From positions 806,001 through 870,000 of the forward strand of contig NZ_CP036269.1 in assembly GCF_007744675.1 (NCBI RefSeq): 64,000 nt of DNA, in the 5' to 3' direction. Shown one piece after another: positions 34,978 through 44,241 of the stretch; position 1 is the stretch's first letter, and every line of letters starts with the position of its first letter. This DNA comes from Gimesia alba (GTDB lineage: Bacteria; Planctomycetota; Planctomycetia; Planctomycetales; Planctomycetaceae). A model generated the notes under the pieces. The model searched no databases. It was not told the origin of the DNA and saw nothing but the letters and a program-made list of their open reading frames with translations. Position numbers and translations under genes: made by a program.

Positions 34978-36399
34978 TTATCGTCCAGGGACGGGAGCGG
35001 CTTGCAGGCGGACCGGCATCATCGATTCGACCAATATATAGTCGCCGCGTAAGTCAGAGCGGAACCAGCGTTTGCCGGTGACGCCGATGGGTCGTCCCAC
35101 TGCGGCATCCAGATTGATTTGTGGTGAGACCGGCTGTAAATAAGCGAGGAACTGACCATTGGGAGCAACTAACGCGTGGGTTGGCATTCCTTGTCGCACG
35201 TTTCTTAATCGGCGGACGATGCCTGCTCCAGAGAACTGTGGTTGTGCTGGCTGCGTTGGTTGTGGCGTTGTCTGTGGTTGAGGAATCGTTGGTGTCGGAG
35301 CGCTGGGTTGAGGCAGTGGAGTGACTGGTTGTGCTGGAGTCGCTGGTTGAGCGGACGGTTCAGGAGTCGGGGGAATCAGGGATTCTGATCCTGGTGTCGT
35401 CATTTCCGGAGCAGGATAGCGACTGGTTTTGTTCTGATCGGGAGCCATCGAGACGAGCTCGGCGTCGCGCTTGCTGGTCTCTTCAGCCAGCTTCAGGAAA
35501 TCTTGATATTCTGCCTGCACTTTTCGATAGCGATTAACGGCATCCAGTCTCAAGTCAATTTTACTGGCGATCGCAGGGTGTTTGATTTCCTGCTGTAGCG
35601 TTTTGTAGTCTTGTTCTAAGGCATTTAAATCCCAGGCTGTTGGTTCGGCTTCGATCATGGCTCGGAATTGTGTATCTATGGTTTTGATGGCCTGCTTGGC
35701 GGCGGCAATCTGTTCTTCTTCTGGAACACTACGACGTGCAGAGCCATCGGTGGGGGTCTTAATCATTTCCTGGTGCGGTGCAGGAGAATCGCTTTTTGTA
35801 ATGTTTTGAGTAAAGGGATCTTTTTCGTTATTAGCCAGCGGTGAATCAACGGGTGTGGGGGGAGTTTGTCCGGGTTGATATTGATTCGTGGGAACCAGCA
35901 GATGCCCTTCCACCCAGCGCCATTCGCCCGTTGGGGGCTTGATCTGATACATCTGGACATTGCCGAATTCGGTCTGGACATTTTTACTTCCCAAAACAGT
36001 GACTTCATCGTTTTTGGAGAGCCGAATTTGCTCGACATCACGCGAATCACCAAAGGCACTTCCAACTCGTACCACGACGCCGTTTTCTGTGACTCGACCA
36101 CGGTTGCCGGCTGTTTTTTGAACGTATTCAGCGCGAATCCAGCTGAAGCTTCCTTGGGGAGGCGTAATCATAAACCAGCCGCCCGGATCATGCCGATGCA
36201 CGGTGACGCGGCTGCCTCTTTTGAGTTTGAGCGTGGGATAATAGCGACGTCCATTGCCGCTTCTTACCAGGGCTTCTTCCGCGTTGACGACCGCTTCGTA
36301 AGGAAATGTTCGTTTTTTGGCATCAACGTCATCGGCCAGGCAGAGTAGCAGCCCTGTTATTAATAAAGGTGTCAGGATCCAGCGGTCTAGCGAACACAT
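34978..36399 (-). CDS. Exported protein with two bacterial SH3 domains
   Basis: 473 residues with signal peptide (ILTPLLITGLLLCLADDVDA). Two SH3b domains: EALVRSGNGRRYYPTLKLKR with GGWFMITPPQGSFSWIRAEY, and VVVRVGSAFGDSRDVEQIRL with YQIKPPTGEWRWVEGHLLVP. A helical region and then a Pro/Gln/Thr-rich linker (QPQTTPQPTQPAQP) follow. A short C-terminal domain ends in RGDYILVESMMPVRLQ. SH3b domains usually bind cell-wall peptides. A role in the envelope is likely; nothing more specific can be said. Confidence 0.83.
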   Translation of the reverse strand: MCSLDRWILTPLLITGLLLCLADDVDAKKRTFPYEAVVNAEEALVRSGNGRRYYPTLKLKRGSRVTVHRHDPGGWFMITPPQGSFSWIRAEYVQKTAGNRGRVTENGVVVRVGSAFGDSRDVEQIRLSKNDEVTVLGSKNVQTEFGNVQMYQIKPPTGEWRWVEGHLLVPTNQYQPGQTPPTPVDSPLANNEKDPFTQNITKSDSPAPHQEMIKTPTDGSARRSVPEEEQIAAAKQAIKTIDTQFRAMIEAEPTAWDLNALEQDYKTLQQEIKHPAIASKIDLRLDAVNRYRKVQAEYQDFLKLAEETSKRDAELVSMAPDQNKTSRYPAPEMTTPGSESLIPPTPEPSAQPATPAQPVTPLPQPSAPTPTIPQPQTTPQPTQPAQPQFSGAGIVRRLRNVRQGMPTHALVAPNGQFLAYLQPVSPQINLDAAVGRPIGVTGKRWFRSDLRGDYILVESMMPVRLQAAPVPGR

Positions 36400-36946
36400 G
36401 GAATAAGCCTCCGTGCTGACTTTAAACAGCCCATTTGTAAGGTATTAATTGTGGAGTCGAAGGTGATTGAATAAAACAGAATTGTTTTTGAATCACGAGT
36501 CGAAATGGATTCGAATGAGGGGACAGGTAGCGATAGAGATTATGAAAGAGGGGCGTTTAATAATAGAATTGGAAAATTAAGGCAAGCCCAAAAAATCGCT
36601 TTGAAACCGAAAGTTTCGTTCGTGACTTGTTGAATTGATCTAAAAACGTAGCAATTTATTTTTGATCTCTCAATTCCTCTGAAAATAGATAGTCAAAGCC
36701 TGGTTTTTCGTATTGACGTAAAATCCAAACTATGCAAAATTATCGCTCTCTCAGTATGGTCACCAGGTTTCATATGACATGATTTCCAGTGCGCCATCAA
36801 GTTAAAGCAACATTTCCAAGAGATTTTGATCAAGAATTTGTTTATCAGAGGCTGGGGTCAAATTCGTCACCAAATCAAGAAAAATTCTAATTTCGTTTGA
36901 TTGCCACTACGGAGAGTGGTCCATTCTGCAAAGGAGTGCTTCGGTC
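36400..36946. other. Gene-free region upstream of the OmpH/lpx cluster
   Basis: 547 bp. A possible promoter (TTGACG 36713-36718, 17 bases, AAAATT) is weak. AAGGAG precedes the GTG start at 36947. No gene seen. Confidence 0.45.
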
Positions 36947-37615
36947 GTGAAAAAATTTATTACATCAGCTATGGTTATTGCTATCGCCGGTTGTTTTGGC
37001 TGTTTGACTGAAACAGCGTCAGCACAAAACACCGCACCGGCTAATGCAAAATCAGTGGAACACAAAGTCGGTCTGATTGATATGGCCCACGTGTTCAAAA
37101 ACTACACAAAATTCACCGCGCTGCGTGAAGAGTTGAAAGCAGAGATCCAGCAAAGCGATGCGAAAGCCAAAGCAATGGCTGAGCAAATTCAGGCTGTCCA
37201 GAAAGAAATGCAGGATTTCAAACAGGGAAGCCCTGAGTATCTGGCACGCGAAAAACAGCTGGCACAGGCCGCTTCTGATTTTGAAGCATTTCGCAAAGTG
37301 GCACAACGCGACTTTCTGCGAAAAGAGTCACGCATCTATCACACCATTTACATGGAAGTGACAGACACCGTCAAGAAGTATGCCAAGATCTACAACTACA
37401 CTTTGATCATGCGGTTTAATCGTGAAAACCTGGATACCGATGATCCAAAGAAATTGATTCAAGGCATGAATCGTCAAGTTGTTTATCACCGTGCCGATGA
37501 TGACATTACGCTGTCAGTTCTGGATTATCTGAACCGCAGCTATAAGCCAAGTTCAGCTGGTGCCGCTCCGACTCGTTCGACGACGCGTCCGACACCGGGT
37601 ACGAAAACTCGCTAA
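36947..37615 (+). CDS. OmpH/Skp-family periplasmic chaperone
   Basis: 222 residues from a GTG with AAGGAG 10 bases upstream. The signal peptide is KKFITSAMVIAIAGCFGCLT with a cut near SAQN. HKVGLIDMAHVFKNYTKFTA is the strand and first helix of OmpH. Then comes a long coiled coil (residues about 60-130), with IYNYTLIMRFNRENLD closing the body. Skp holds outer-membrane proteins unfolded in the periplasm. It lies 117 bp before lpxC, matching the frequent linkage of skp to lipid A genes. Confidence 0.85.
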   Translation: MKKFITSAMVIAIAGCFGCLTETASAQNTAPANAKSVEHKVGLIDMAHVFKNYTKFTALREELKAEIQQSDAKAKAMAEQIQAVQKEMQDFKQGSPEYLAREKQLAQAASDFEAFRKVAQRDFLRKESRIYHTIYMEVTDTVKKYAKIYNYTLIMRFNRENLDTDDPKKLIQGMNRQVVYHRADDDITLSVLDYLNRSYKPSSAGAAPTRSTTRPTPGTKTR

Positions 37616-37732
37616 ACCGAATGCTTGGTTATCACTCTCATTGGATGTAGTGCAGGTGTTCTGACCTGCCTGCATCCTTTTTGCGATTGTTTCAGCGAAG
37701 CAGCTAGTATCCCGCCATCGAAGGAGTAGGCA

Positions 37733-38614
37733 ATGCGAACTCGGAATCAGAGAACGCTGGCCAGATCATTAGAATGTACTGGAGTTGGGATTTTCACCAA
37801 CTCAGACGTCAAAATTCGTTTCTGTCCGGCTCCGGAGAATCATGGAATTCAATTTGTCCGTACGGATCTGGCTGGTTCAAAACCAATTCCCGCTTTGATC
37901 GAATATGCCGTTTTCAAACAGAGGCGAACGGCGATTGAACACCAGGGTGCGTCGGTCGAAATGATCGAGCACGTCATGGCTGCTTTAGCTGGATTGCAGA
38001 TCGATAACTGCCGTATCGAAATCAATGCTCCCGAAGCGCCTTGTTTTGACGGTTCATCACAGGATTTGTCTCTGGCATTGCTGGATGCGGGCATCGTTGA
38101 GCAACCGTTTAAGCGAGAATTGATTTGTATCGAACAGGCTCTGACTGTTGAAGACGAATCGGGAAGTTTCATTCAGGCCAAGCCGTTGAATCGGTCGGTT
38201 CTGGCGATTGGTTATTATCTGAATTACGGTGAAGATTCCCCTGTAACTCCACAGTGCCTGACCCTGGAGATCAATCCCGAGACGTGGATGAATCAACTGG
38301 CTTTTTCACGAACCTTTGTTCTGGAAGAAGAAGTTGAAGCGATGCGTGCCTTGGGATATGGGCAGCGTCTTTCTGCGGAAGATTTACTGGTTCTGGGACA
38401 AGAGGGACCGGTAGGAAATGAATTACGGACACTCGATGAATGTGTTCGTCACAAAATATTAGATTGTCTGGGTGACTTTGCCTTGATTGGCTGTGATCTG
38501 CACGGATATTTCAGTGCGCATCAATCGGGGCATGCTTTAAATCGTGAGTTAATCAAAAAAATTAAATCGACGCATCGTTCCACGCTGACTGAAACAGTAT
38601 GGAAGGCTGCCTGA
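37733..38614 (+). CDS. lpxC: UDP-3-O-acyl-N-acetylglucosamine deacetylase LpxC
   Basis: 293 residues. LpxC is the zinc deacetylase that commits UDP-GlcNAc to lipid A. The zinc ligands are visible: His in SVEMIEHVMAALAGL, and the His and Asp of RHKILDCLGDFAL. INAPEAPCFDGSSQD is the substrate loop and AHQSGHALNREL contains the general-acid His. It has the normal single-domain length and is not fused to FabZ. Start: ATG 37733 after a weak AGG site. It lies between the OmpH-like gene and lpxA. Confidence 0.94.
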   Translation: MRTRNQRTLARSLECTGVGIFTNSDVKIRFCPAPENHGIQFVRTDLAGSKPIPALIEYAVFKQRRTAIEHQGASVEMIEHVMAALAGLQIDNCRIEINAPEAPCFDGSSQDLSLALLDAGIVEQPFKRELICIEQALTVEDESGSFIQAKPLNRSVLAIGYYLNYGEDSPVTPQCLTLEINPETWMNQLAFSRTFVLEEEVEAMRALGYGQRLSAEDLLVLGQEGPVGNELRTLDECVRHKILDCLGDFALIGCDLHGYFSAHQSGHALNRELIKKIKSTHRSTLTETVWKAA

Positions 38615-38698
38615 TATTGCACTTTTCGACTGCTGTGCTGCAGTCATTTATTCACACTCTGGTACGTCATTGACTGCAGACTTTTTAGGATGTCGAAC

Positions 38699-39565
38699 AT
38701 GCCGACAAATATATCAAATCTTTCCTACGTCGATCCTAAAGCGGAGATAGGGGAAGATGTTACAATCGGACCATTTTGCCATGTTGGTCCTCATGTAACG
38801 ATCGGAAGTGGGACGGTACTGCAAAGTCATGTTTCCATTACCGGGCACACCACAATTGGGGAACGAAATCGATTTTTTCCAACATCGGTGATTGGTACTG
38901 AGCCGCAGGATGCAGGCTATTCAGATGCCCCCACCAGATTAGAGATCGGCGATGATAATCTGTTTCGGGAAGGTTGCACCGTTCATCGCGGCGCTGAAAA
39001 AGAGGATCATCGTACTCGCATTGGAAACCGGAATACATTTCTTTGTAATTCTCACGTGGCTCATAATTGTCGAATTTTTGATGACGTCACTCTGGTCAAT
39101 GGTGTCTTACTCGGCGGCCATGTACACGTTCATGATCGGGCGATTGTTTCCGGAAATACGGTCGTGCATCAGTTTTGTACTGTAGGGACGTTGGCCTTTG
39201 TCAGTGGTTCCGCACGTGCGACTGTGGATGTGCCTCCATTTATGATTTGCACCGGCGCGGATGATTTTCGAGTTCGGACCGTGAACATTGTCGGCATGCA
39301 ACGTGCGGGTATCTCTGAAAGTTGTGTTGCCGTCATTCGCCGGGCACACCGATTGTTTTATCGAAAACACAAGAAACTGGAAGAAGTAAGAGATATTTTC
39401 AGCCAGGAACTGGACGGGGTGATGCCGATGGCATTGCAAACTCTGTTCAACCATTTTGAAGCCATTCAAGGTAGTAAAGCCGGTCGAGGCCGCGAAGAAG
39501 CAGCGCGCAATGCGAAATATGTTCCTCAAGAAAGCGAACAAATTACAACACGGAGAGCAGCATGA
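38699..39565 (+). CDS. lpxA: UDP-N-acetylglucosamine acyltransferase LpxA
   Basis: 288 residues from the ATG at 38699, which has AGGA 8 bases upstream; an in-frame ATG at 38690 overlaps that site. Left-handed beta-helix hexapeptides fill residues about 5-190. The catalytic His lies in NSHVAHNCRIFDD, and VVHQFCTVGTLAFVSGSARA and ATVDVPPFMICTGAD match the LpxA pocket. A helical C-terminal part follows (GMQRAGISESCVAVIRRAHR). It transfers the first acyl chain of lipid A. The last four bases overlap the next gene (ATGA). Confidence 0.93.
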   Translation: MPTNISNLSYVDPKAEIGEDVTIGPFCHVGPHVTIGSGTVLQSHVSITGHTTIGERNRFFPTSVIGTEPQDAGYSDAPTRLEIGDDNLFREGCTVHRGAEKEDHRTRIGNRNTFLCNSHVAHNCRIFDDVTLVNGVLLGGHVHVHDRAIVSGNTVVHQFCTVGTLAFVSGSARATVDVPPFMICTGADDFRVRTVNIVGMQRAGISESCVAVIRRAHRLFYRKHKKLEEVRDIFSQELDGVMPMALQTLFNHFEAIQGSKAGRGREEAARNAKYVPQESEQITTRRAA

Positions 39566-40638
39566 GTTTAATGAATGTGGCTGTAGTCGGAGTCGGGGCA
39601 TTAGGGCGTCATCACGCTAGAATCTTAGCTGGACTGGAAGGTGTGAATCTGTCAGCTGTGGCAGATACGAATCCGGAGCAGGGTCAGGCTATTGCGGAAC
39701 AGCATGGCAGTCGCTGGGTTGCCGATTATCGTGATTTATTCGAGGGGATCGATGCGGTTTCACTGGCCGTTCCCACGCACGTCCATCTGGCGATTGCCAG
39801 TGAATTTTTATCCCGCAAAATTCCGGTTCTGGTGGAAAAACCGATTGCCTGCAATCTTGAGGAAGCGGAAGCACTGGTGCGGATCGCCGAAGCACATAAC
39901 ACTTTGCTTCAGGTAGGGCACGTAGAGCGGTTTAATCCTGCGACACAAGCGGCATTTGCGCGTTGTTCGAATCCACGATTTATTCGCAGTGAACGCGTCA
40001 GTCCTTACACATTTCGATCAACTGATATTGGCGTGATTCACGACTTGCTGATTCACGATATTGACCTGGTGCTGTCTCTTGTCGACTCAGAAGTAAAAAG
40101 TGTAGAAGCTTTTGGTGTTTCAGTGATGGGAGAGCATGAAGATGTCGTTCAGGCCCGTTTACGCTTTCAGAATGGATGTATTGCCGATCTGACAGCCAGC
40201 CGGATTTGTCCCACAGCGAAGCGGGACATGCAGATCTGGGGCGCCTCGGGCTGTGTGACCGTTGATTTCACCAGCCGCGAAGTCACCTCATATCAACCAT
40301 CAGAAACGCTGCTCTATGGAACGCCTCCACTGGAACGGGCACGAAAAGCAGGCGCGAACATTGAAGCATTAAAGCAGGATGTGTTTGGGACATTTCTGAA
40401 AGTTGATTCGCCGGATGTCTCATCAGCAGATGCGTTAACAGCTGAATTGAACAGTTTCGTTGAAGCCATTCGAACCCAGTCCGAACCATTGGTCGGAGGC
40501 CCGCAGGCGCTCAAGGCGATGCAGGTTGCAGAACGGGTGCTGGAAGCGGTGAACTGCCACGAGTGGGATGGAAGCCAACAGGGAGCAGTGGGGCCGTTTC
40601 TCCAGTTTCCTGCAGAACAACGCCGAATGGCTGGTTAA
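39562..40638 (+). CDS. Gfo/Idh/MocA-family dehydrogenase in the lpx cluster (GnnA-like candidate)
   Basis: 358 residues, cytoplasmic. Rossmann motif VAVVGVGALGRHHARILAGL, then VPVLVEKP-type IPVLVEKPIACNLEEA and LQVGHVERFNPATQAAF. The start overlaps lpxA, so the two are translated together. In Leptospira and Acidithiobacillus a related dehydrogenase (GnnA) beside lpxA oxidises UDP-GlcNAc at C3 as the first step to a 3-amino sugar for amide-linked lipid A. That role is inferred from position. No partner aminotransferase (gnnB) follows; the nearest DegT-type enzyme is at 18376. Confidence 0.85.
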   Translation: MSLMNVAVVGVGALGRHHARILAGLEGVNLSAVADTNPEQGQAIAEQHGSRWVADYRDLFEGIDAVSLAVPTHVHLAIASEFLSRKIPVLVEKPIACNLEEAEALVRIAEAHNTLLQVGHVERFNPATQAAFARCSNPRFIRSERVSPYTFRSTDIGVIHDLLIHDIDLVLSLVDSEVKSVEAFGVSVMGEHEDVVQARLRFQNGCIADLTASRICPTAKRDMQIWGASGCVTVDFTSREVTSYQPSETLLYGTPPLERARKAGANIEALKQDVFGTFLKVDSPDVSSADALTAELNSFVEAIRTQSEPLVGGPQALKAMQVAERVLEAVNCHEWDGSQQGAVGPFLQFPAEQRRMAG

Positions 40639-40681
40639 TCCAGCCATTCGGAGTCAGCATTTCTGCGAGTCAAAAGCGAAT

Positions 40682-41167
40682 TCAGTCTAGTTCTTTCAGA
40701 GCTTCTGCGACTTCTTCAGCGTGACCATTGACTTTGACCTTCGGCCAGGCAGCAGCAATTTTTCCCGCCTTATCAATCAGAAAGGTGGATCGCTGAATGC
40801 CCATGTATTTTTTGCCGTAGTTCATCTTCTCGACCCATACGCCGTACTTTTCGGCAATCTCATGGTTTTCATCGGACAGTAGAATGAAGGGGAGATCGAA
40901 TTTGGTTGCGAATTTTTCGTGTGATGCAACCGAATCCGGGCTGATCCCCATAATCACAGTGTCCTTACGTTTAAAGGTGGCGACTCGATCCCGAAAATCG
41001 CAGGATTCGGTAGTGCAACCTGGTGTGTTGTCTTTAGGATAGAAGTAAAGCAGTACATTTTTCTCACCCTTAAATTGGCTCAGGCGAATTTTTCCTTCAG
41101 GGTAAGCGGGAAGATAAAAAGCAGGAGCACGTTTGCCAACTTCAGGCACTTTGCTTTCAGTAGCCAT
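40682..41167 (-). CDS. bcp: Thiol peroxidase of the Bcp/PrxQ type
   Basis: 161 residues from the ATG at 41167 (MATESKVPEVGKRAPAFYLP). The peroxidatic and resolving Cys are in YFYPKDNTPGCTTESCDFRD, five residues apart as in atypical 2-Cys PrxQ. Later blocks VIMGISPDSVASHEKFATKF and MGIQRSTFLIDKAGKI are typical. The enzyme reduces peroxides using thioredoxin. Cytoplasmic, single gene. Confidence 0.93.
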   Translation of the reverse strand: MATESKVPEVGKRAPAFYLPAYPEGKIRLSQFKGEKNVLLYFYPKDNTPGCTTESCDFRDRVATFKRKDTVIMGISPDSVASHEKFATKFDLPFILLSDENHEIAEKYGVWVEKMNYGKKYMGIQRSTFLIDKAGKIAAAWPKVKVNGHAEEVAEALKELD

Positions 41168-41348
41168 TTCAGAATCCTTCAAGTAGTGGAGTAAGACGGA
41201 ACAGAAGCCGTCGGAATTTGCGTGGTGAAAACATCCTGAAGACGATCAGGATTTCGTTTCTACAATGCCTCACGCGACTCCATACTAGCAGGCAGCCGGC
41301 TAACTTTCGACTGAGAGCGGCTTTGACAGGATCGGGAAAGCCCGAAAT

Positions 41349-42854
41349 TCAGGACCGCCAGTATTGCTGGTGATATTTGGTGATCGTTTTCAAGGCTGGT
41401 TTGGCCTTGCCTTCGAGATTGATCAGGCCAGAGTGGGGAAAACGACGTGCATCCTGATCTCGGAATCGGGACCAGTACACACCCGTCACAGCAGGTTTAG
41501 CCAAGAGCAGGGGAAGGTATAAATCAATCCATTCCGCCTGTGCGGCTTCGCTCCAGTCTGTTTTCCACTGGCTTGCCTGGACCTTGGAGATAGAAGAATT
41601 TTTCTCATCAATGACACTGTCATCACTGGGGAATGCCAGCGTAATATGTAAAGGCAGATTGAGAATACTCCATTTATCAATCAGTTTGGAGATATCCAGC
41701 AAATCATGGTGATGGGAACCATTGGGGTAGTAACCGATGCTGAATTCAAGATCGATTCCGGAAAGGCCGACGCCGAGCCGATCAATGGCATCCACAAATT
41801 GCATGGGGGATAACTGATGCTGGCCTTTAGATAGATAGTCGCCCCACGGTTGTTCCACCCGAATAAAGCATTGAATGGAATCGTCGGTCTGTTTGGCAAC
41901 TTCGATTGCCCGTGCGGTTAATGTTAAGCGTGTTTCTTCGTTGAGACCAAACACTCCACCGGTATTTATGGCGGAAACCAGAGTCCAGGTCCGGATACTG
42001 CCGGTATACCGCGTGATGGCGGTTTCGATGAAATGTGAAATGATGCTCTGAAAGTTGACCATATCCAGCTTCCAGGATTCAAGCCAGTCGGGCAGACCTT
42101 GTGGAGCAAAGTCGAGCAGACATCCGCCACGAATCAGCAGATGGTTCTTTTCGCACCAGTCAACCTGCTGGTCGCATAAATCCCAGTTCTGATCTCCTTC
42201 AAACTGTTCGATCAGTTTCCAGTTAATCAGATCAGTATTCGCGGCATCGAAGGCCTGGCAGATTTGCCGGGTTTCCTGTGAATTGGGGATAAACTCACCC
42301 AGGTTGCAGCCCAGTGATACAGGCAGTTTCAGTGATTGTGCTCGTTGATGTAGAATCATCAATCGCTGGCGCGCATAAAGTTGCACCAGCATTTCGGCTG
42401 CAGCATGCGCTTTCTGTAGAGCGACTCCCGCCAGCTCGGAGCATTCTTCCAGTTTGTCCTGGTTAACCGCTGCTTTCGAGAACGCGGAGAACGCTTCATC
42501 GTGCAGTTTCCAGAGTTCATCAGGAATGTTCAGACCGGCAATTTGCCAGACACTGAGTTGATCTTTCAGTGTCGAAATTTTTCCACGAGCTAATTCGAGG
42601 AGCAGAACATAAGGTTCTTCCCGTTCGGAGAGGGAAGCTGTTCTGATGACAGGACGGCCAAAGTCAGTGATTTTCCAGACAATGTTCAGCTTGCAGCTTT
42701 GTGAAGTCTGACGACGAAACGTCAGCAGGTTCCCATCGACTTCAACGCGCGTGGGGAAGACACGACCATCAACAGCGTTCAGATAAGCACGATGAAGATC
42801 AGACCAGTCTTCAGGTACCTGGGAGGGTGCTATTAAAAAACGCAAGTTGCCCAT
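41349..42854 (-). CDS. GH10-like TIM-barrel protein lacking the usual acid/base Glu
   Basis: 501 residues, no signal peptide. Residues about 170-490 look like a GH10 (xylanase) barrel, with VSLGCNLGEFIPNSQETRQI, WCEKNHLLIRGGCLLDFAPQ, LSGIDLEFSIGYYPNGSHHH, and VTGVYWSRFRDQDARRFPHS followed by GLINLEGKAKPALK as at the xylanase C-terminus. Where GH10 has W-D-V-x-N-E, this reads WTLVSAINTGG near residue 296, so the acid/base Glu is absent; a Glu near residue 371 could be the nucleophile. An N-terminal beta-rich domain precedes it. Activity is uncertain. Confidence 0.7.
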   Translation of the reverse strand: MGNLRFLIAPSQVPEDWSDLHRAYLNAVDGRVFPTRVEVDGNLLTFRRQTSQSCKLNIVWKITDFGRPVIRTASLSEREEPYVLLLELARGKISTLKDQLSVWQIAGLNIPDELWKLHDEAFSAFSKAAVNQDKLEECSELAGVALQKAHAAAEMLVQLYARQRLMILHQRAQSLKLPVSLGCNLGEFIPNSQETRQICQAFDAANTDLINWKLIEQFEGDQNWDLCDQQVDWCEKNHLLIRGGCLLDFAPQGLPDWLESWKLDMVNFQSIISHFIETAITRYTGSIRTWTLVSAINTGGVFGLNEETRLTLTARAIEVAKQTDDSIQCFIRVEQPWGDYLSKGQHQLSPMQFVDAIDRLGVGLSGIDLEFSIGYYPNGSHHHDLLDISKLIDKWSILNLPLHITLAFPSDDSVIDEKNSSISKVQASQWKTDWSEAAQAEWIDLYLPLLLAKPAVTGVYWSRFRDQDARRFPHSGLINLEGKAKPALKTITKYHQQYWRS

Positions 42855-43129
42855 AAAACGGGTCGCAATCGTTATCTGATTTTTTCGAAAAAGTTGTTAA
42901 CTTCAAGCCTTATCATCCATTATCGCGTTTAAGTTACTGCAGGCAAGTGTAGACTCGTATGTATGTACATTGAAACGAGATACGTGACTGAGTAATCAGG
43001 AACCTGACGATCACTCATTTTGTACGGGATTTATCGGTTATGATTTATCGTCAATTGTTTAGCCGGCAGCTTCCCGCTAAACTTCCAGTGTTCAAATTCA
43101 TTGGATTTTAATCATGGTGGTCTTAGTTT

Positions 43130-44020
43130 ATGGCTTCTACAGCTCTTATTGAAAGTTCGCTTTCCGGAATTCCCGTCAGACGGGGTAAAGTTCGAGACGT
43201 GTATGATTTTGAGGACCGATTACTGTTTGTCGCCACAGACCGTATCAGTGCGTTTGACTGGATTCTATCACCCGGCATTCCAGATAAGGGGCGGGTATTA
43301 ACTCAGATCAGTCGGTTCTGGTTTGAACGATTTGAGTCGGTTTCCAATCATTTACTGAGCATGAATCCGGCTGATTTACCACTTCCCGATGATGCTGATC
43401 TCGAGGCGCTGAGCGGTCGCTGTATGGTCGTTCGAAAAACAGAAGTAGTTCCCTTTGAATGTGTTGTTCGCGGTTATCTTTCCGGTTCCGGCTGGAAGGA
43501 TTATCTGGCGACGGGCGCCGTCTGTGGAATCGATCTGCCGGAAGGCTTACAGCAAAGTGATCAGCTTCCGGAACCACTGTTTACGCCGGCAACCAAAGCG
43601 GAAACAGGCCACGATGAAAATGTTTCTTTTCAAACCATGAGTGATGCCATCGGTCAGGAACTGGCAGACAAATTGCGAAATCTGAGCATTCAGATTTATC
43701 AGCAGGGATCCGAATACGCACAGCAGCGAGGCATCATTCTGGCAGATACGAAATTTGAATTTGGGATTTTGGACGGCGAACCGATTCTGATTGACGAGGT
43801 GCTCACACCTGACAGCTCCCGTTTCTGGCCCGCCGAATATTATCAACCGGGAGGGCCTCAACGGTCACTGGACAAACAGTTTGTACGTGACTGGCTGGAG
43901 ACGACTACTTGGGATAAAAACAGCCCGCCACCCACACTACCTGAAGAAATCGTGTCCAAAACGCGCGAGAAATACTTTGAAGCATACAAGATGCTGACTG
44001 GGGAAGAATGTACCTGGTAG
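43130..44020 (+). CDS. purC: Phosphoribosylaminoimidazole-succinocarboxamide synthase PurC
   Basis: 296 residues, the longer SAICAR synthase form. GKVRDVYDFEDRLLFVATDR followed by ISAFDWIL is the ATP-binding opening, EVVPFECVVRGYLSGSGWKD and ILADTKFEFGILDGEPILID the substrate and catalytic regions, and DEVLTPDSSRFWPAEYY is the PurC signature. It joins CAIR and aspartate in purine synthesis. It stands 222 bp before a Ser/Thr kinase gene, without other pur genes. Confidence 0.95.
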   Translation: MASTALIESSLSGIPVRRGKVRDVYDFEDRLLFVATDRISAFDWILSPGIPDKGRVLTQISRFWFERFESVSNHLLSMNPADLPLPDDADLEALSGRCMVVRKTEVVPFECVVRGYLSGSGWKDYLATGAVCGIDLPEGLQQSDQLPEPLFTPATKAETGHDENVSFQTMSDAIGQELADKLRNLSIQIYQQGSEYAQQRGIILADTKFEFGILDGEPILIDEVLTPDSSRFWPAEYYQPGGPQRSLDKQFVRDWLETTTWDKNSPPPTLPEEIVSKTREKYFEAYKMLTGEECTW

Positions 44021-44241
44021 ACCGGTGCATTTCTTCGCTGGTTTTACAGGAAATTATGGCTATTCTAGAGGCTTTTGTTTATACTGGGCGATGCAGGTTA
44101 TTCCGAATCCGGGGCAGTGTTTCCGTAGTCCCCGGTTCATTATTTCATTTCTACTACCTCCTGCAAGCTATAGTGAGTTCTGCACTTATATTCTTTTTTA
44201 TACCTGATTTTTCTCTGCGGGCTTAACAGGAGAATGGAACA

